The notes: generated by a model not told the origin, from the sequence alone. Shown: positions 38,732 through 49,220, numbered from the stretch's first letter. The stretch: 64,000 nt of DNA from Acidobacteriota bacterium (GCA_014584695.1 JACTMI010000004.1:62001-126000), one strand, 5' to 3'. Numbers and translations are program-made.

Positions 38732-38980
38732 ATGATGCGGACGACCGTGACTCTCGACGACGACGTCGCGGCGCAGCTGGAGCGGGAAGCGCGCCGGACC
38801 GGGAAGGGCTTCAAGCAGGCGATCAACGAGACGCTGCGCGCGGGCTTCGCGGCCCAACGCCGGGCCGCTGCGATTCCTCCGTACGTGGTCGAGGCGCGTG
38901 CCCTCGGCGTGCGGCCGGAGCTCGACTACGCGAACGTCACGGAGCTGCTCGAGGTCGCCGAAGGGCCGGACCATCGGTGA
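38732..38980 (+). CDS. Ribbon-helix-helix antitoxin (module 2)
   Basis: 82 residues (81 if it starts at the second ATG, 38735). RTTVTLDDDVAAQLEREARRTG and GFKQAINETLRAGF give the strand-helix-helix of a CopG/VapB DNA-binding domain. The C-terminal part ends ELDYANVTELLEVAEG, expected to bind the toxin. It overlaps the toxin start by 4 bp (GTGA). The sequence is unrelated to the module 1 antitoxin except for fold. Confidence 0.82.
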   Translation: MMRTTVTLDDDVAAQLEREARRTGKGFKQAINETLRAGFAAQRRAAAIPPYVVEARALGVRPELDYANVTELLEVAEGPDHR

Positions 38981-39408
38981 TCCTCGCCGACGCGAATCTG
39001 CTTCTCTACGCCTACAACGCGAGCGCGCCGGAACACGCCGCGGCCAGGGCCTGGCTCGAGGCGAGCCTCTCGCGGCCGGAGCCGTTCGCGCTCTCCTGGA
39101 CGACGCTCGGCGCCTTCCTCCGTCTTTCGACGCACCGGGCGATCTTCCCCGAGCCCTACTCGATCGCGGAGGCCACGCGCATCGTCGACTCCTGGCTCGC
39201 TCGTCCGATGGTGGCGCTGCTCGAACCCGGGCCGCGCTACTGGCAGATCCTCCGACCGCTGCTCGAGGTTTCGGGCTCGCGCGGCCCGCTCGCCGCCGAC
39301 GCCCTCCTGGCCGCGCTCGCGCTCGAGAATGGCGCGACCCTCGCGACCCACGACCGAGACTTCCACCGCTTCCCGGGCCTCAGCCTGCACGACCCCATTG
39401 CGTCCTGA
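38977..39408 (+). CDS. PIN-domain ribonuclease toxin (VapC-like, module 2)
   Basis: 143 residues from a GTG. MILADANLLLYAYN with Asp5 and Asn7, a central Thr/Glu region, LAADALLAALALENGATLATHDRDFHRF with the later acidic residues, and the C-terminal LSLHDPIA are textbook VapC. The module lies between two broken gene ends, a mutase fragment on its left and a serine-hydrolase fragment on its right, suggesting it entered or survived in a decayed region. Confidence 0.9.
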   Translation: MILADANLLLYAYNASAPEHAAARAWLEASLSRPEPFALSWTTLGAFLRLSTHRAIFPEPYSIAEATRIVDSWLARPMVALLEPGPRYWQILRPLLEVSGSRGPLAADALLAALALENGATLATHDRDFHRFPGLSLHDPIAS

Positions 39409-39439
39409 CGGAGTCTCCTGGGTCGCGAGCGGCGCGCTC

Positions 39440-39615
39440 TCACTCCACCCGACGGAGCAGGTCGCGGATGAGCAGAATCAGGCTCTCGGCCGAGGAGGGG
39501 CGAGATTCGAGAGCACGACGATCGTCCGCTCTTACGGTCCGCCGATCTCGAGGACCGCGTTGACGCCGTCGCTGCCGCCCGCGATGCCGATCTCGGCGCC
39601 CGGCCTCGGCTGAGC
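39440..39615 (-). pseudogene. Frameshifted remnant of a serine hydrolase C-terminus
   Basis: The minus strand reads GAEIGIAGGSDGVNAVLEIG, GP, an in-frame TAA, ERTIVVLSNLAPP, a frameshift, then SSAESLILLIRDLLRRVE and a stop. This is the end of the PF00144 serine-hydrolase family (GGxxGVNAxL, then TVVVLSNxDPPAA, then IRDLL). Two inactivating changes and no N-terminal part make it a pseudogene. It fills most of the 266 bp between VapC-2 and the mutase gene. Confidence 0.65.
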
Positions 39616-39674
39616 CCCTTTCGATCGCCGCTCGAGATGGCTCGGCCCAGGACGAGGTCACCGATCCGGGGCGC

Positions 39675-41291
39675 TCACGCCTCCTCGAACGCCGCCTCGC
39701 GGTGTTCGCCGTAGACGTTGCGGAGGGCGTTGGCGATTTCGCCCAGGGTGGCCTGGGCGCGGACGGCGGCGAGGACTTCGGGGAGGACGTTGCGGTCTTC
39801 CCGGGCCGCGGTCTCGAGCGATTGGCAGGCGGCGGCGGCGAGTCGTGAGTCGCGCGCGGCTCGGAAGGCCGCGAGGCGGTCGCACTGGTCGCGCTCGGCG
39901 GCGGGGTCGATCGAGAGCAGTTCGGTCGGCGCCACGGCCTCGGTCTCGAAGCAGTTCATGCCGACGACCTTCTGGCGACCCTCCTCGATCGCGCGCTGGG
40001 TGTCGTAGGCGGCGTCGGCGATCTCCCTGGGCTGGAAGCCGCGCTCGAGGGCGGCGAGCGCGCCGCCCATCTCGTCGATCTTCGCGATGTAGGCGCGGGC
40101 GCCGCGGGCGATCTCGTCGGTCAGCGCCTCGATCGCCCAGGCGCCTCCCAGCGGGTCGGCGACGTCGGCGACGCCGCTCTCGAGCGAGACGATCTGCTGC
40201 GTGCGCAGGGCGACCCGCGCCGAAGCCTCGGTCGGCAGCCCCAGGGCCTCGTCGAGCGAGTTCGTGTGCAGCGACTGGGTGCCGCCGCAGACGGCGGCCA
40301 GCGCCTGGATGGCCACCCGCACGACGTTGTTTTCCGGCTGCTGCGCGGTGAGCGTCGAGCCCGCCGTCTGGGTGTGGAAGCGCAGCCAGAGCGAGCGTTC
40401 GTCCCGCGGCCGGTAGCGCTCCCGCAGCAGCTCGGCCCAGAGCCGCCGCGCGGCGCGGAACTTCGCCACCTCTTCGAGAAAGTGGTTGTGGGCGTTGAAG
40501 AAGAAGGACAGGCGTCCGGCGAAGGCGTCGATGTCGAGACCGCGCGCGAGCGCCGCGTCGACGTAGGCCAAGCCGTGGGCGAGCGTGAAGGCGACCTCTT
40601 GCACCGCGGTCGAGCCCGCCTCGCGCATGTGGTAGCCCGAGATCGAGATCGGGTTCCAGCGCGGCACTTCGCCGGCGCAGAACTCGATCAGGTCGGTGGT
40701 CAGCTTGAGCGAAGCCTTGGGCGGGAAGATGTAGGTGCCGCGGGCGGCATACTCCTTGAGCAGGTCGTTTTGCACCGTGCCGCCGACGCGGTCCCAGGCG
40801 ACCCCCTGCTCCTCGGCCAGCACCAGGTAGAAGGCGAGCAGGATTGGCGCCGTGGCATTGATGGTCATCGACGTGGTCACGCGGTCGAGTGGAATGCCGT
40901 CGAACAGACGCCGCAGGTCGGCGAGGGAGGCCACCGGCACGCCGACCCGGCCGACCTCGCCGCGCGCCAGCGGGTGATCGGAGTCGTAGCCGATCTGGGT
41001 CGGCAGGTCGAAGGCGACCGAGAGACCGGTCGTCCCCTGCTCGAGCAGGAAGCGGTAGCGCCTGTTCGACTCGGCGGCGTCCGAGAAGCCGGCGTACTGC
41101 CGCATGGTCCAGCGCCGGCGGCGGTAGCCGTCCGGATAGAGGCCGCGGGTGAAGGGAAAGGCGCCCGGCGAGCCGATCGCCCCGGGGGGCACCCCGGCGA
41201 GCGTTTCCGGCCCGTAGGCCGGGGCCAGCTCGAGCCCACTCGGCGTGGTCACCGTCGCGGCGGCGGCGGGTCGCGTCTTGACGTCGCTCAT
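39675..41291 (-). CDS. B12-dependent acyl-CoA mutase, large subunit (methylmalonyl-CoA mutase type)
   Basis: 538 residues comprising the TIM-barrel substrate domain. [69 protein letters not shown], and FGGTQ-like [20 protein letters not shown] are MCM-family motifs. The C-terminal cobalamin-binding domain (DxHxxG) is missing, so a separate small subunit must exist elsewhere; archaeal and many bacterial enzymes are built this way. The exact substrate (methylmalonyl-, isobutyryl- or ethylmalonyl-type) is not settled. TAGAAT lies 6 nt before the ATG, a clear leaderless layout. Confidence 0.9.
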   Translation of the reverse strand: MSDVKTRPAAAATVTTPSGLELAPAYGPETLAGVPPGAIGSPGAFPFTRGLYPDGYRRRRWTMRQYAGFSDAAESNRRYRFLLEQGTTGLSVAFDLPTQIGYDSDHPLARGEVGRVGVPVASLADLRRLFDGIPLDRVTTSMTINATAPILLAFYLVLAEEQGVAWDRVGGTVQNDLLKEYAARGTYIFPPKASLKLTTDLIEFCAGEVPRWNPISISGYHMREAGSTAVQEVAFTLAHGLAYVDAALARGLDIDAFAGRLSFFFNAHNHFLEEVAKFRAARRLWAELLRERYRPRDERSLWLRFHTQTAGSTLTAQQPENNVVRVAIQALAAVCGGTQSLHTNSLDEALGLPTEASARVALRTQQIVSLESGVADVADPLGGAWAIEALTDEIARGARAYIAKIDEMGGALAALERGFQPREIADAAYDTQRAIEEGRQKVVGMNCFETEAVAPTELLSIDPAAERDQCDRLAAFRAARDSRLAAAACQSLETAAREDRNVLPEVLAAVRAQATLGEIANALRNVYGEHREAAFEEA

Positions 41292-41297
41292 GGCTGG

Positions 41298-41303
41298 ATT
41301 CTA
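41298..41303 (-). promoter_or_regulatory. -10-like TAGAAT of the mutase gene
   Basis: TAGAAT on the minus strand ends 6 nt before the mutase ATG at 41291; with only CCAGCC between, no Shine-Dalgarno site is possible. Confidence 0.5.
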
Positions 41304-41393
41304 GGGCCCGCGAGCCCGTGCCCCGCCGCCCCCGGGGGCGGCCCCGCGGGGTATTCGGCCGGGGCCATTCCTAGTAGTCTCGTGGAGTGACGA

Positions 41394-41409
41394 ACACAAC
41401 ATCTGGGGG
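41394..41409 (+). promoter_or_regulatory. Possible NrdR box upstream of nrdJ
   Basis: ACACAACATCTGGGGG resembles the left part of the NrdR consensus (ACACwAyATxTxGTGT) and lies just upstream of the nrdJ -35. The right half is poor and I do not see a clear second box at helical spacing, so this is tentative. Confidence 0.3.
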
Positions 41410-41417
41410 TCAGCCCC

Positions 41418-41446
41418 TTGACAGGCGCCCTCAGGGGGTTTACCTT
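41418..41446 (+). promoter_or_regulatory. Sigma-70-type promoter of nrdJ
   Basis: TTGACA (41418-41423), a 17 bp spacer and TACCTT (41441-41446). Transcription would start about 130 nt before the nrdJ ATG, so this gene, unlike many here, has a long 5' leader. No cobalamin-riboswitch B12 box was found in that leader. Confidence 0.6.
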
Positions 41447-41580
41447 TCCTGACCCAGACAACTGCACAAGTTCCTGGGCACAGCCCGCGGGGGAGTCGGG
41501 GGGGGTCTGGATCCGAGGGGCGGCGCCGGAGCGGTTGGAAGTGGCGGGGCGAGAACGGTCTTCTTCGATGGGAGAGAAGC

Positions 41581-44361
<2,781 letters not shown>

Positions 44362-44420
44362 GCGGCATCCGAACGAGCGCAGCGGGCAATTGAGCCCGAC
44401 GCCATAGAGGAGGCTCACCG

Positions 44421-44492
44421 ATGGCCACCAAGAAGGCGGCGAAGAAGCCCGCCAAGAAGGCGGCGAAGAAGGCGGCCAAGAAGAAGAAGTAA
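44421..44492 (+). CDS. 23-residue Lys/Ala-rich histone H1-like peptide
   Basis: The frame ATG to TAA encodes MATKKAAKKPAKKAAKKAAK followed by KKK: 14 lysines, 7 alanines and one proline. A strong GAGGAGG site lies 7 nt before the ATG, so translation is likely in spite of the length. The AAKK/PAKK repeats are those of H1/HC1-type C-terminal tails that neutralise DNA. It follows nrdJ by 59 bp and precedes a GC-rich hairpin. A role in compacting DNA or RNA is inferred from composition only. Confidence 0.65.
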   Translation: MATKKAAKKPAKKAAKKAAKKKK

Positions 44493-44519
44493 AGCCCCCG
44501 CCGGCGTCAAAAGACCTCC

Positions 44520-44540
44520 GGGGCCGCCCCGTGCGGCCCC
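44520..44540 (+). terminator. GC-rich hairpin after the nrdJ-peptide unit
   Basis: GGGGCCGC-CCCGT-GCGGCCCC gives an 8 bp perfect stem, 28 nt after the peptide stop codon. There is no T-tract after it, so termination may be incomplete or Rho-assisted. Confidence 0.45.
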
Positions 44541-44656
44541 CCGTATCCTGTCGTCGCAGCACCGGAGCCTGGCCGGGAGGCCCGGCTCGTTTTCTTTCTG
44601 GGCGCAAGCGCGCGGGGGCTGCGCGGCGGGGCCGCGGTCGGCTAAGCTCCGACTCC

Positions 44657-45205
44657 ATGGTCGCACCCGCCGATCCCTCCCCGTCGAGCGCCAAACTCTG
44701 GTGGGTGCTGGCCGGCCTGCTGGGCGCGGGGATCGCCGCCTGGGCCTGGCTGGCCTTCCTGGCGCCGGGCGAGGCCGCTGGGCGCGCCGAGGACGGCACC
44801 ATGCCCGCATTCGAGCTGCCGGCGCTCGACGGCCGCGCCGTGACCGCGGCGGACCTGCGCGGCCGCGTCGTGCTGATCGACTTCTGGGCGACCTGGTGCG
44901 GCCCCTGCCACATCCAGGCGGAGATCCTGGCGAAGATCTACCCGGCCGCGCGCGGACGGGGCGCGGAGTTCTTCGGACTCGCGACCGGCGAGCCGGAAGA
45001 GATCGTCCGGGAGTTCCTGGCCGGCAAGCCGCTGCCCTATCCGGTTCTGCTCGATCCCGCGAGCCGGGTCGAGGCGGCGCTGGAGGTGGTCGGTCTGCCG
45101 ACCCTGGTGGTGCTCGATCGCCAGGGTCGAATCGTCTTCCGGCATACCGGCCTGATCGACGGCAACACCCTGGAGCGCGTGCTGGCGGAGGCCGAGCGGT
45201 CCTGA
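44657..45205 (+). CDS. TlpA-like membrane-anchored thioredoxin
   Basis: 182 residues. An N-terminal TM anchor (LWWVLAGLLGAGIAAWAWLAFL) puts the domain in the periplasm. FELPALDGRAVTAADLRGRVVLIDFWATW precedes the active site WCGPCH, and VGLPTLVVLDRQGRI has the cis-proline. It likely reduces or exchanges disulfides of exported proteins or of cytochrome c. TAAGCT lies 8 nt before the ATG. Confidence 0.9.
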   Translation: MVAPADPSPSSAKLWWVLAGLLGAGIAAWAWLAFLAPGEAAGRAEDGTMPAFELPALDGRAVTAADLRGRVVLIDFWATWCGPCHIQAEILAKIYPAARGRGAEFFGLATGEPEEIVREFLAGKPLPYPVLLDPASRVEAALEVVGLPTLVVLDRQGRIVFRHTGLIDGNTLERVLAEAERS

Positions 45206-45213
45206 CCCTGCCG

Positions 45214-45747
45214 GTGCAGCTCGAGCTGCCGTTCGACCGGCCCCGGCCCCGGCGACCGGCGCGGCGCCCCCCTTCGCGCCGGAACCTCGCCGCCCTGGCG
45301 CGCTTGGCGCGCTGGCTGCTCGCGCGTCTCGGGGCCGGTGGGCGCCTCCAGGCGCGGCTCGCGGTCGAATGGAACCCCCGGTTGCGCACCGCGCTCGGCC
45401 GCGCTGACGGCGCCCGGCGCGCGCTCGAGCTCAACCCCCGCCTGCTCGACCGTCACCCGGACGAGCTCGTGCCGACGCTGATCCACGAGCTCTGTCACCT
45501 GGCCGTCGGGGTGCGCGAGGGCCACGGGCCGAGCTGGCGGGCCGCCATGGCCGCTCTCGGCCAGCCACCCACCGCTTGCCACCGGCTCGACGTCAGCGGC
45601 CTCGAGTTGCGCCGGCGCCGCCGGTGGCGCTGGCGCTGCCGCGACTGCGGCGATCTCTACGAGCGCAGCCATCGCGGCGCGCGCCGATTCCGCTGTGGCG
45701 CCTGCGGCGGGCCGCTGCGGGTGGACGGCGAGATCGCGTCCCCCTGA
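45214..45747 (+). CDS. SprT-like zinc metalloprotease with C-terminal zinc ribbon
   Basis: 177 residues from the GTG at 45214; the earlier CTG at 45202 overlapping the tlpA stop is an alternative. The catalytic motif is HELCHLAVGVREGHGPSW with a downstream His, the SprT arrangement. A C-terminal zinc ribbon has CRDCG and CGACG pairs (WRCRDCGDLYERSHRGARRF). The eukaryotic relative Spartan removes DNA-protein crosslinks; the bacterial role is not established. The N-terminal 30 residues are Arg/Pro-rich. Confidence 0.82.
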   Translation: MQLELPFDRPRPRRPARRPPSRRNLAALARLARWLLARLGAGGRLQARLAVEWNPRLRTALGRADGARRALELNPRLLDRHPDELVPTLIHELCHLAVGVREGHGPSWRAAMAALGQPPTACHRLDVSGLELRRRRRWRWRCRDCGDLYERSHRGARRFRCGACGGPLRVDGEIASP

Positions 45748-45800
45748 ACCGCGACCCCTCCCCACCTCCGCGACCACCCCCCACCCCCACAAAGAAGAGA

Positions 45801-45995
45801 CCAGCGGAGCGAGCCGCCAGGCGAGCGACCGCGGCGGGGTGAGGCCAGCGGATTCACTCCGCTGGCCGAGGGGAGGGCGCGTGCCCTCCCCTGCGAGACT
45901 GAACCAGCGGAGCGAGCCGTGAGGCTCGCGACCGCGGCGGGGTGAGGCCAGCGGATTCACTCCGCTGGCCGAGGGGAGGGCGCGTGCCCTCCCCT
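45801..45995. repeat. Two tandem copies of a double-hairpin palindromic element
   Basis: Copies start at 45801 and 45904 (period 103 bp) and are nearly identical. Each holds GGCCAGCGGA-TTCAC-TCCGCTGGCC (10 bp stem; 45843-45867 and 45946-45970) and GGGGAGGGC-GCGT-GCCCTCCCC (9 bp stem; 45870-45891 in copy 1). Copy 2 adds CGAGCC-GTGA-GGCTCG. A partial third piece (GCGTGCCCTCCCCTT) follows at 46010-46024. The zone fills the 340 bp between convergent sprT-like and OmpA-type genes, and resembles REP/BIME-type elements. Confidence 0.85.
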
Positions 45996-46021
45996 TTCAG
46001 ATGAGACCCGCGTGCCCTCCC

Positions 46022-46058
46022 CTTGAAATGAAACCGGGCGGCCCCGAAAGGCCGCCCG
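46022..46058 (-). terminator. Rho-independent terminator of the OmpA-type gene
   Basis: On the minus strand, CGGGCGGCC-TTTCGG-GGCCGCCCG (9 bp stem, 46035-46058) is followed by GTTTCATTTC. It lies 30 nt beyond the stop codon at 46089. Confidence 0.8.
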
Positions 46059-46088
46059 CGAGTGGTGCGCCTCGACTGCTCTCGACGG

Positions 46089-46712
46089 CTACTGCAAGAC
46101 CACGACCACGACCCGGCGATTGGCCGAGCGCCCTTCGCGGGTCTTGTTGTCGGCGACCGGCTCGGTCTCGCCGTAGGAGATGACCGAGATCCGGTGCAGC
46201 GGGACCCCCTGCTGGGAGAGGAAGCGGCGGGCCGCCTCGGCGCGGCGCTCGCCCAGCCGGTAGTTGTACTCCTCGCTGCCGACGTTGTCGGTGTGCCCCT
46301 GGATCTCGAGGAATACGTTCTTGTTGTCGCCCTTGAGCTGCTCGGCGAGCGCGCTGAGCGCCGACTTGGCCTCGTCGGACAGCTCCGCCTTGTCGACGCC
46401 AAACTTGACCTTGTCGTCGGAGAGGACCGTCTCGTAGAGGAACTTGCCCTCGGCGAGCTTGCCCGCGGCGAGCGCGCGGTCGAGCGCCTCCTGGGCGGTC
46501 TTCGAGGCGGCGGCGGCGGTGGAGGCGTTGTGCGAGATCCGCCCGTCGTGCCCCTTGAGCTGGGTCTGGGCGTCTTCGACCTGGGCCTGGACCCCGTCGA
46601 CTCGCTGGTTGACGGATGCGACCTCGCCGCTGACGTACTTCTTGGTCGCGCAACCGGTGGTGCCGACCGCCACGATGGCGGCCGCGGCGACTGCGATGAT
46701 GCGATGGTTCAT
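46089..46712 (-). CDS. OmpA-family peptidoglycan-associated lipoprotein
   Basis: 207 residues. AGGGAGG precedes the ATG at 46712. A signal peptide ends in a lipobox (VGTTGC), so the mature protein is lipid-anchored at Cys20. Residues ~25-95 form a coiled coil (VASVNQRVDGVQAQVEDAQTQL). The C-terminal OmpA domain has FLEIQGHTDNVGSEEYNYRLG, ERRAEAARRFL and SYGETEPV, the peptidoglycan-binding site. It tethers outer membrane and wall. Its terminator follows directly. Confidence 0.93.
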   Translation of the reverse strand: MNHRIIAVAAAAIVAVGTTGCATKKYVSGEVASVNQRVDGVQAQVEDAQTQLKGHDGRISHNASTAAAASKTAQEALDRALAAGKLAEGKFLYETVLSDDKVKFGVDKAELSDEAKSALSALAEQLKGDNKNVFLEIQGHTDNVGSEEYNYRLGERRAEAARRFLSQQGVPLHRISVISYGETEPVADNKTREGRSANRRVVVVVLQ

Positions 46713-46797
46713 GGCGAAACCTCCCTTGGGTTTCCGTTGGACCTCCACGAATCCTGCAAACAAGGCATCTGAGCAATCCCGATGCAGGCTTCGTGCC

Positions 46798-47790
46798 TCA
46801 TCGGGCGGGAGCCGTCCCCCGGTATCCCTGCCGGGTCCGGATCTGGTACCCCTTGTTCTTGGTCACCTCGACCGAGATGCGCCGGAATCTGGACTCCCCC
46901 CGGCCGGAGGTGTCGAAGCCCAATACGTACTGCAGGCGGAGCTCTTCGGCGATGGCGGCGCAAGCCTCCTTGACGTCGTTCGGGCCGGCGACCGGAAAAT
47001 ACCTGCCCCCGGTGAGGGTCGCGAGCAGGTTGAGCACGTCGGCGTACCGGTAGATCTTCTCGCCCCTGCGGTCGATCGTGAATGGACTGCCTGATTCTAT
47101 CCCGAGCACGTAGACCGGCAGCTCAGCCTGCTGTACCAGCTCCCGCGCCTCGCGCGCCGAGATCGCGCTGGCGTTGTCGACACCGTCCGTGATCAGGATC
47201 GCCGCGCGCTTGACGTTGCGACTGTCGCCGGAGATCTCGGGCAGCCAGGCGACCGCGTCGTGGAGCGCCGTGGTGCCGTAGGCCTCCCAGGTCCCGACCG
47301 CTTCGCGCAGGGCCTGCAAATCCTCGGTGAACGGGACGTCGACGCTGGTGGTGCCGCTGGCGAAGGTCGCGATGGCGAACTCGTCGCCCGGGCGCGCCTG
47401 GTCGAAGAAGAACCGCGCCACCTCCTGGCTCGCCTCCAGCCGGCCGCCCACGCCCATGCTCCCCGACAGGTCCTGGAGCAAGACCACGCTCCAGGGGGCC
47501 TCGCCCCGGCGCTCGAAGTCCTGAAAGGCGACCTGGCGGCCGTCGACCGCGAGGCGGAAGTCCTCGCGGTTCAGGCGGTCGACGAACCCCCGCCGCGAGC
47601 GCACGACCACCGGGACGAGGATCCAGGCCACCGAGACCTCGTCCTCGAAGGTCGCCGGCGCGGCGGGCGGCTGGGCCGCGCCGGCGTCGGCTCGCGCCCC
47701 GGGGGGCGCCGCGAGCCCGGGGAGAATCCCCAGAGCGGCCAGGACGGCCGGCGCGAAGCGGGGCCGCCGTTTGCTAGCGTCGCGAGCCAT
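46798..47790 (-). CDS. VWFA-related (Acidobacteria-type) secreted protein
   Basis: 330 residues from the ATG at 47790. Signal-peptide-like core AVLAALGILPGLAAPPGARA. An N-terminal lead VVVRSRRGFVDRLNREDFRLAVDG is the usual entry to VWFA-related domains. The metal-ion site DLSGSMGVGG (DxSxS) and the acidic ITDGVDNAS are intact. The C-terminal LQYVLGFDTSGRGESRFRRISVEV closes the domain. Partners are unknown; the family is abundant in acidobacteria. The start codon overlaps that of the divergent zinc-ribbon gene, so its true 5' end may differ. Confidence 0.82.
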   Translation of the reverse strand: MARDASKRRPRFAPAVLAALGILPGLAAPPGARADAGAAQPPAAPATFEDEVSVAWILVPVVVRSRRGFVDRLNREDFRLAVDGRQVAFQDFERRGEAPWSVVLLQDLSGSMGVGGRLEASQEVARFFFDQARPGDEFAIATFASGTTSVDVPFTEDLQALREAVGTWEAYGTTALHDAVAWLPEISGDSRNVKRAAILITDGVDNASAISAREARELVQQAELPVYVLGIESGSPFTIDRRGEKIYRYADVLNLLATLTGGRYFPVAGPNDVKEACAAIAEELRLQYVLGFDTSGRGESRFRRISVEVTKNKGYQIRTRQGYRGTAPAR

Positions 47791-48037
47791 GATCAACATC
47801 CGCGTCATCTCGATCAAGTGCGGCCATTGCGGGACCTATCAGACGCTGACCTCGTTCTCCCGTCGCGACGAGTGGAACGTCTACACTTACGAGTGCGAGA
47901 ACGACCGCTGCGATCCCGAGGTCACCCGCACCCTGCTCGAAGTTCCCCGCGAGCTCGACGAATTCGCCCGCCGCGATCCGCAGTGGCGCGGCGGCGGCCG
48001 CCACGGCGCCCAGGGCACGGGCGGCGAGGAGCCGTGA
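47789..48037 (+). CDS. Small zinc-ribbon-like protein
   Basis: 82 residues. Cysteine pairs CGHC (about residues 11-14) and CENDRC (34-39) make a probable zinc ribbon; the C-terminal 20 residues are Gly-rich. TAGCGT (47775-47780) ends 8 nt before the ATG. The ATG overlaps the ATG of the divergent VWFA-related gene in the tetramer CATG. No family assigned. Confidence 0.7.
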   Translation: MINIRVISIKCGHCGTYQTLTSFSRRDEWNVYTYECENDRCDPEVTRTLLEVPRELDEFARRDPQWRGGGRHGAQGTGGEEP

Positions 48038-48152
48038 GAACCGGGAGCAAGACGCGTGCCCCGATTCCCCCGGGGCGCCCTATGCTACGCTTTCGCCCAT
48101 CGTTTCGCGACCGCCCGGCGTGCTCGCGGCGGCACCCCATCCGGAGGCCAGC

Positions 48153-49220
48153 ATGAAGAAGACGATCGTCCACATCGTCGGCACCGGCACGATCGGCGAG
48201 CCGCTGATCGGGCTGTTCACCGACTTCCGCGACAAGCTGGGGATCGACGAGGTCACCTTCCACAAGCGCACGCCGCTCGCCTCCGACCGCTCGAAGATCG
48301 ACCACCTGATGACCCGTGGCGCACGTCTCGCGACCGACGACGACCAGCGCGACGCCTTCGAGAAGCTCGGCCACAAGGTCTCCTACGAAGCCGAAGAGGC
48401 GATCGCGCGCGCCACCGTGGTGGTCGACTGCACCCCCGCGGGCAACGACATGAAGGCGCGTTACTACGACCACGTCCAGGGCCCGAAGGGCTTCCTCGCC
48501 CAGGGCAGCGAGTTCGGCTTCGGCGTGCCTTACGCGCGAGGGGTCAACGACGAGGTGCTGCGTCCGGGCGAGCACCGCTTCATCCAGGTGGTCTCGTGCA
48601 ACACGCACAACATCACGACCCTGATCAAGACCCTCTGCCACGAGGGCGGAAACCGCTATTCGCTGCAGCGAGGTACCTTCGTCTGCATGCGGCGGGCCAA
48701 CGACATCTCGCAGGTCAAGGACTTCATCCCCTCGCCGCAGGTGGGCAAGCACGACGATCCCGAGTTCGGCACCCACCACGCCCACGACGCCTTCCACGTC
48801 TTCGAGACGCTGGGGCAGAAGCTCGACCTGTTCTCCTCGGCGGTCAAGATCAACACGCAGTACATGCACTCGATCTGGTTCAGCCTGGCGTTCGATCGGG
48901 CGATCACGCGCGACGAGATGATCGAGCGGCTGCGCGCCAACGTGCGCGTGGCGATCACCGACAAGCGCCACTGCAGCGAGATCTTCAGCTTCGGGCGCGA
49001 CCACGGCTACTACGGCCGCATCCTGTCGCAGACCGTGGTCGTGGTGCCGACGCTCGCAGTGCACCGCGAGCGCGAGCTCTACGGCTTCTGCTTCACGCCG
49101 CAGGACGGCAACTCGCTGGTCTCCTCGGTGGCGGCGGCGCTGTGGTTCATCGATCCCGACCCGGAGAGCGTGAGCCGCCGCCTGGAGCCGATCCGGCGCT
49201 GGGTCTACACCGAGATTTGA
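48153..49220 (+). CDS. Archaeal-type (type II) glyceraldehyde-3-phosphate dehydrogenase homologue
   Basis: 355 residues; GGAGG precedes the ATG. The N-terminal Rossmann motif is IVGTGTIGEPL, then VVDCTPAGND at the cofactor edge. The catalytic cysteine is Cys149 in IQVVSCNTHNITTLIKTL; archaeal GapDH has SCNTTGL at the same place. Later blocks align in order with type II enzymes (HHAHDAFHVF, SSAVKINTQYMHSIW, ITRDEMIERLRANVRV, GRDHGYYGRI, DGNSLVSSVAAAL). Bacterial type I GAPDH motifs are absent. It may act on glyceraldehyde-3-phosphate or on a related aldehyde. It heads an operon with an MBL hydrolase and an RNA methyltransferase. Confidence 0.72.
   Translation: MKKTIVHIVGTGTIGEPLIGLFTDFRDKLGIDEVTFHKRTPLASDRSKIDHLMTRGARLATDDDQRDAFEKLGHKVSYEAEEAIARATVVVDCTPAGNDMKARYYDHVQGPKGFLAQGSEFGFGVPYARGVNDEVLRPGEHRFIQVVSCNTHNITTLIKTLCHEGGNRYSLQRGTFVCMRRANDISQVKDFIPSPQVGKHDDPEFGTHHAHDAFHVFETLGQKLDLFSSAVKINTQYMHSIWFSLAFDRAITRDEMIERLRANVRVAITDKRHCSEIFSFGRDHGYYGRILSQTVVVVPTLAVHRERELYGFCFTPQDGNSLVSSVAAALWFIDPDPESVSRRLEPIRRWVYTEI

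Noticed and set aside
41447-41580. Cobalamin riboswitch in the nrdJ leader
   Set aside because: No B12 box or core helices could be found, although B12 use makes it attractive. A covariance-model search would be decisive.
44520-44540. Strong intrinsic terminator after nrdJ
   Set aside because: Stem is good but there is no T-tract, so I list it only with moderate confidence.
45748-46088. Short open frames over the palindromic elements
   Set aside because: They merely translate the hairpin repeats and have no SD sites or conserved features.
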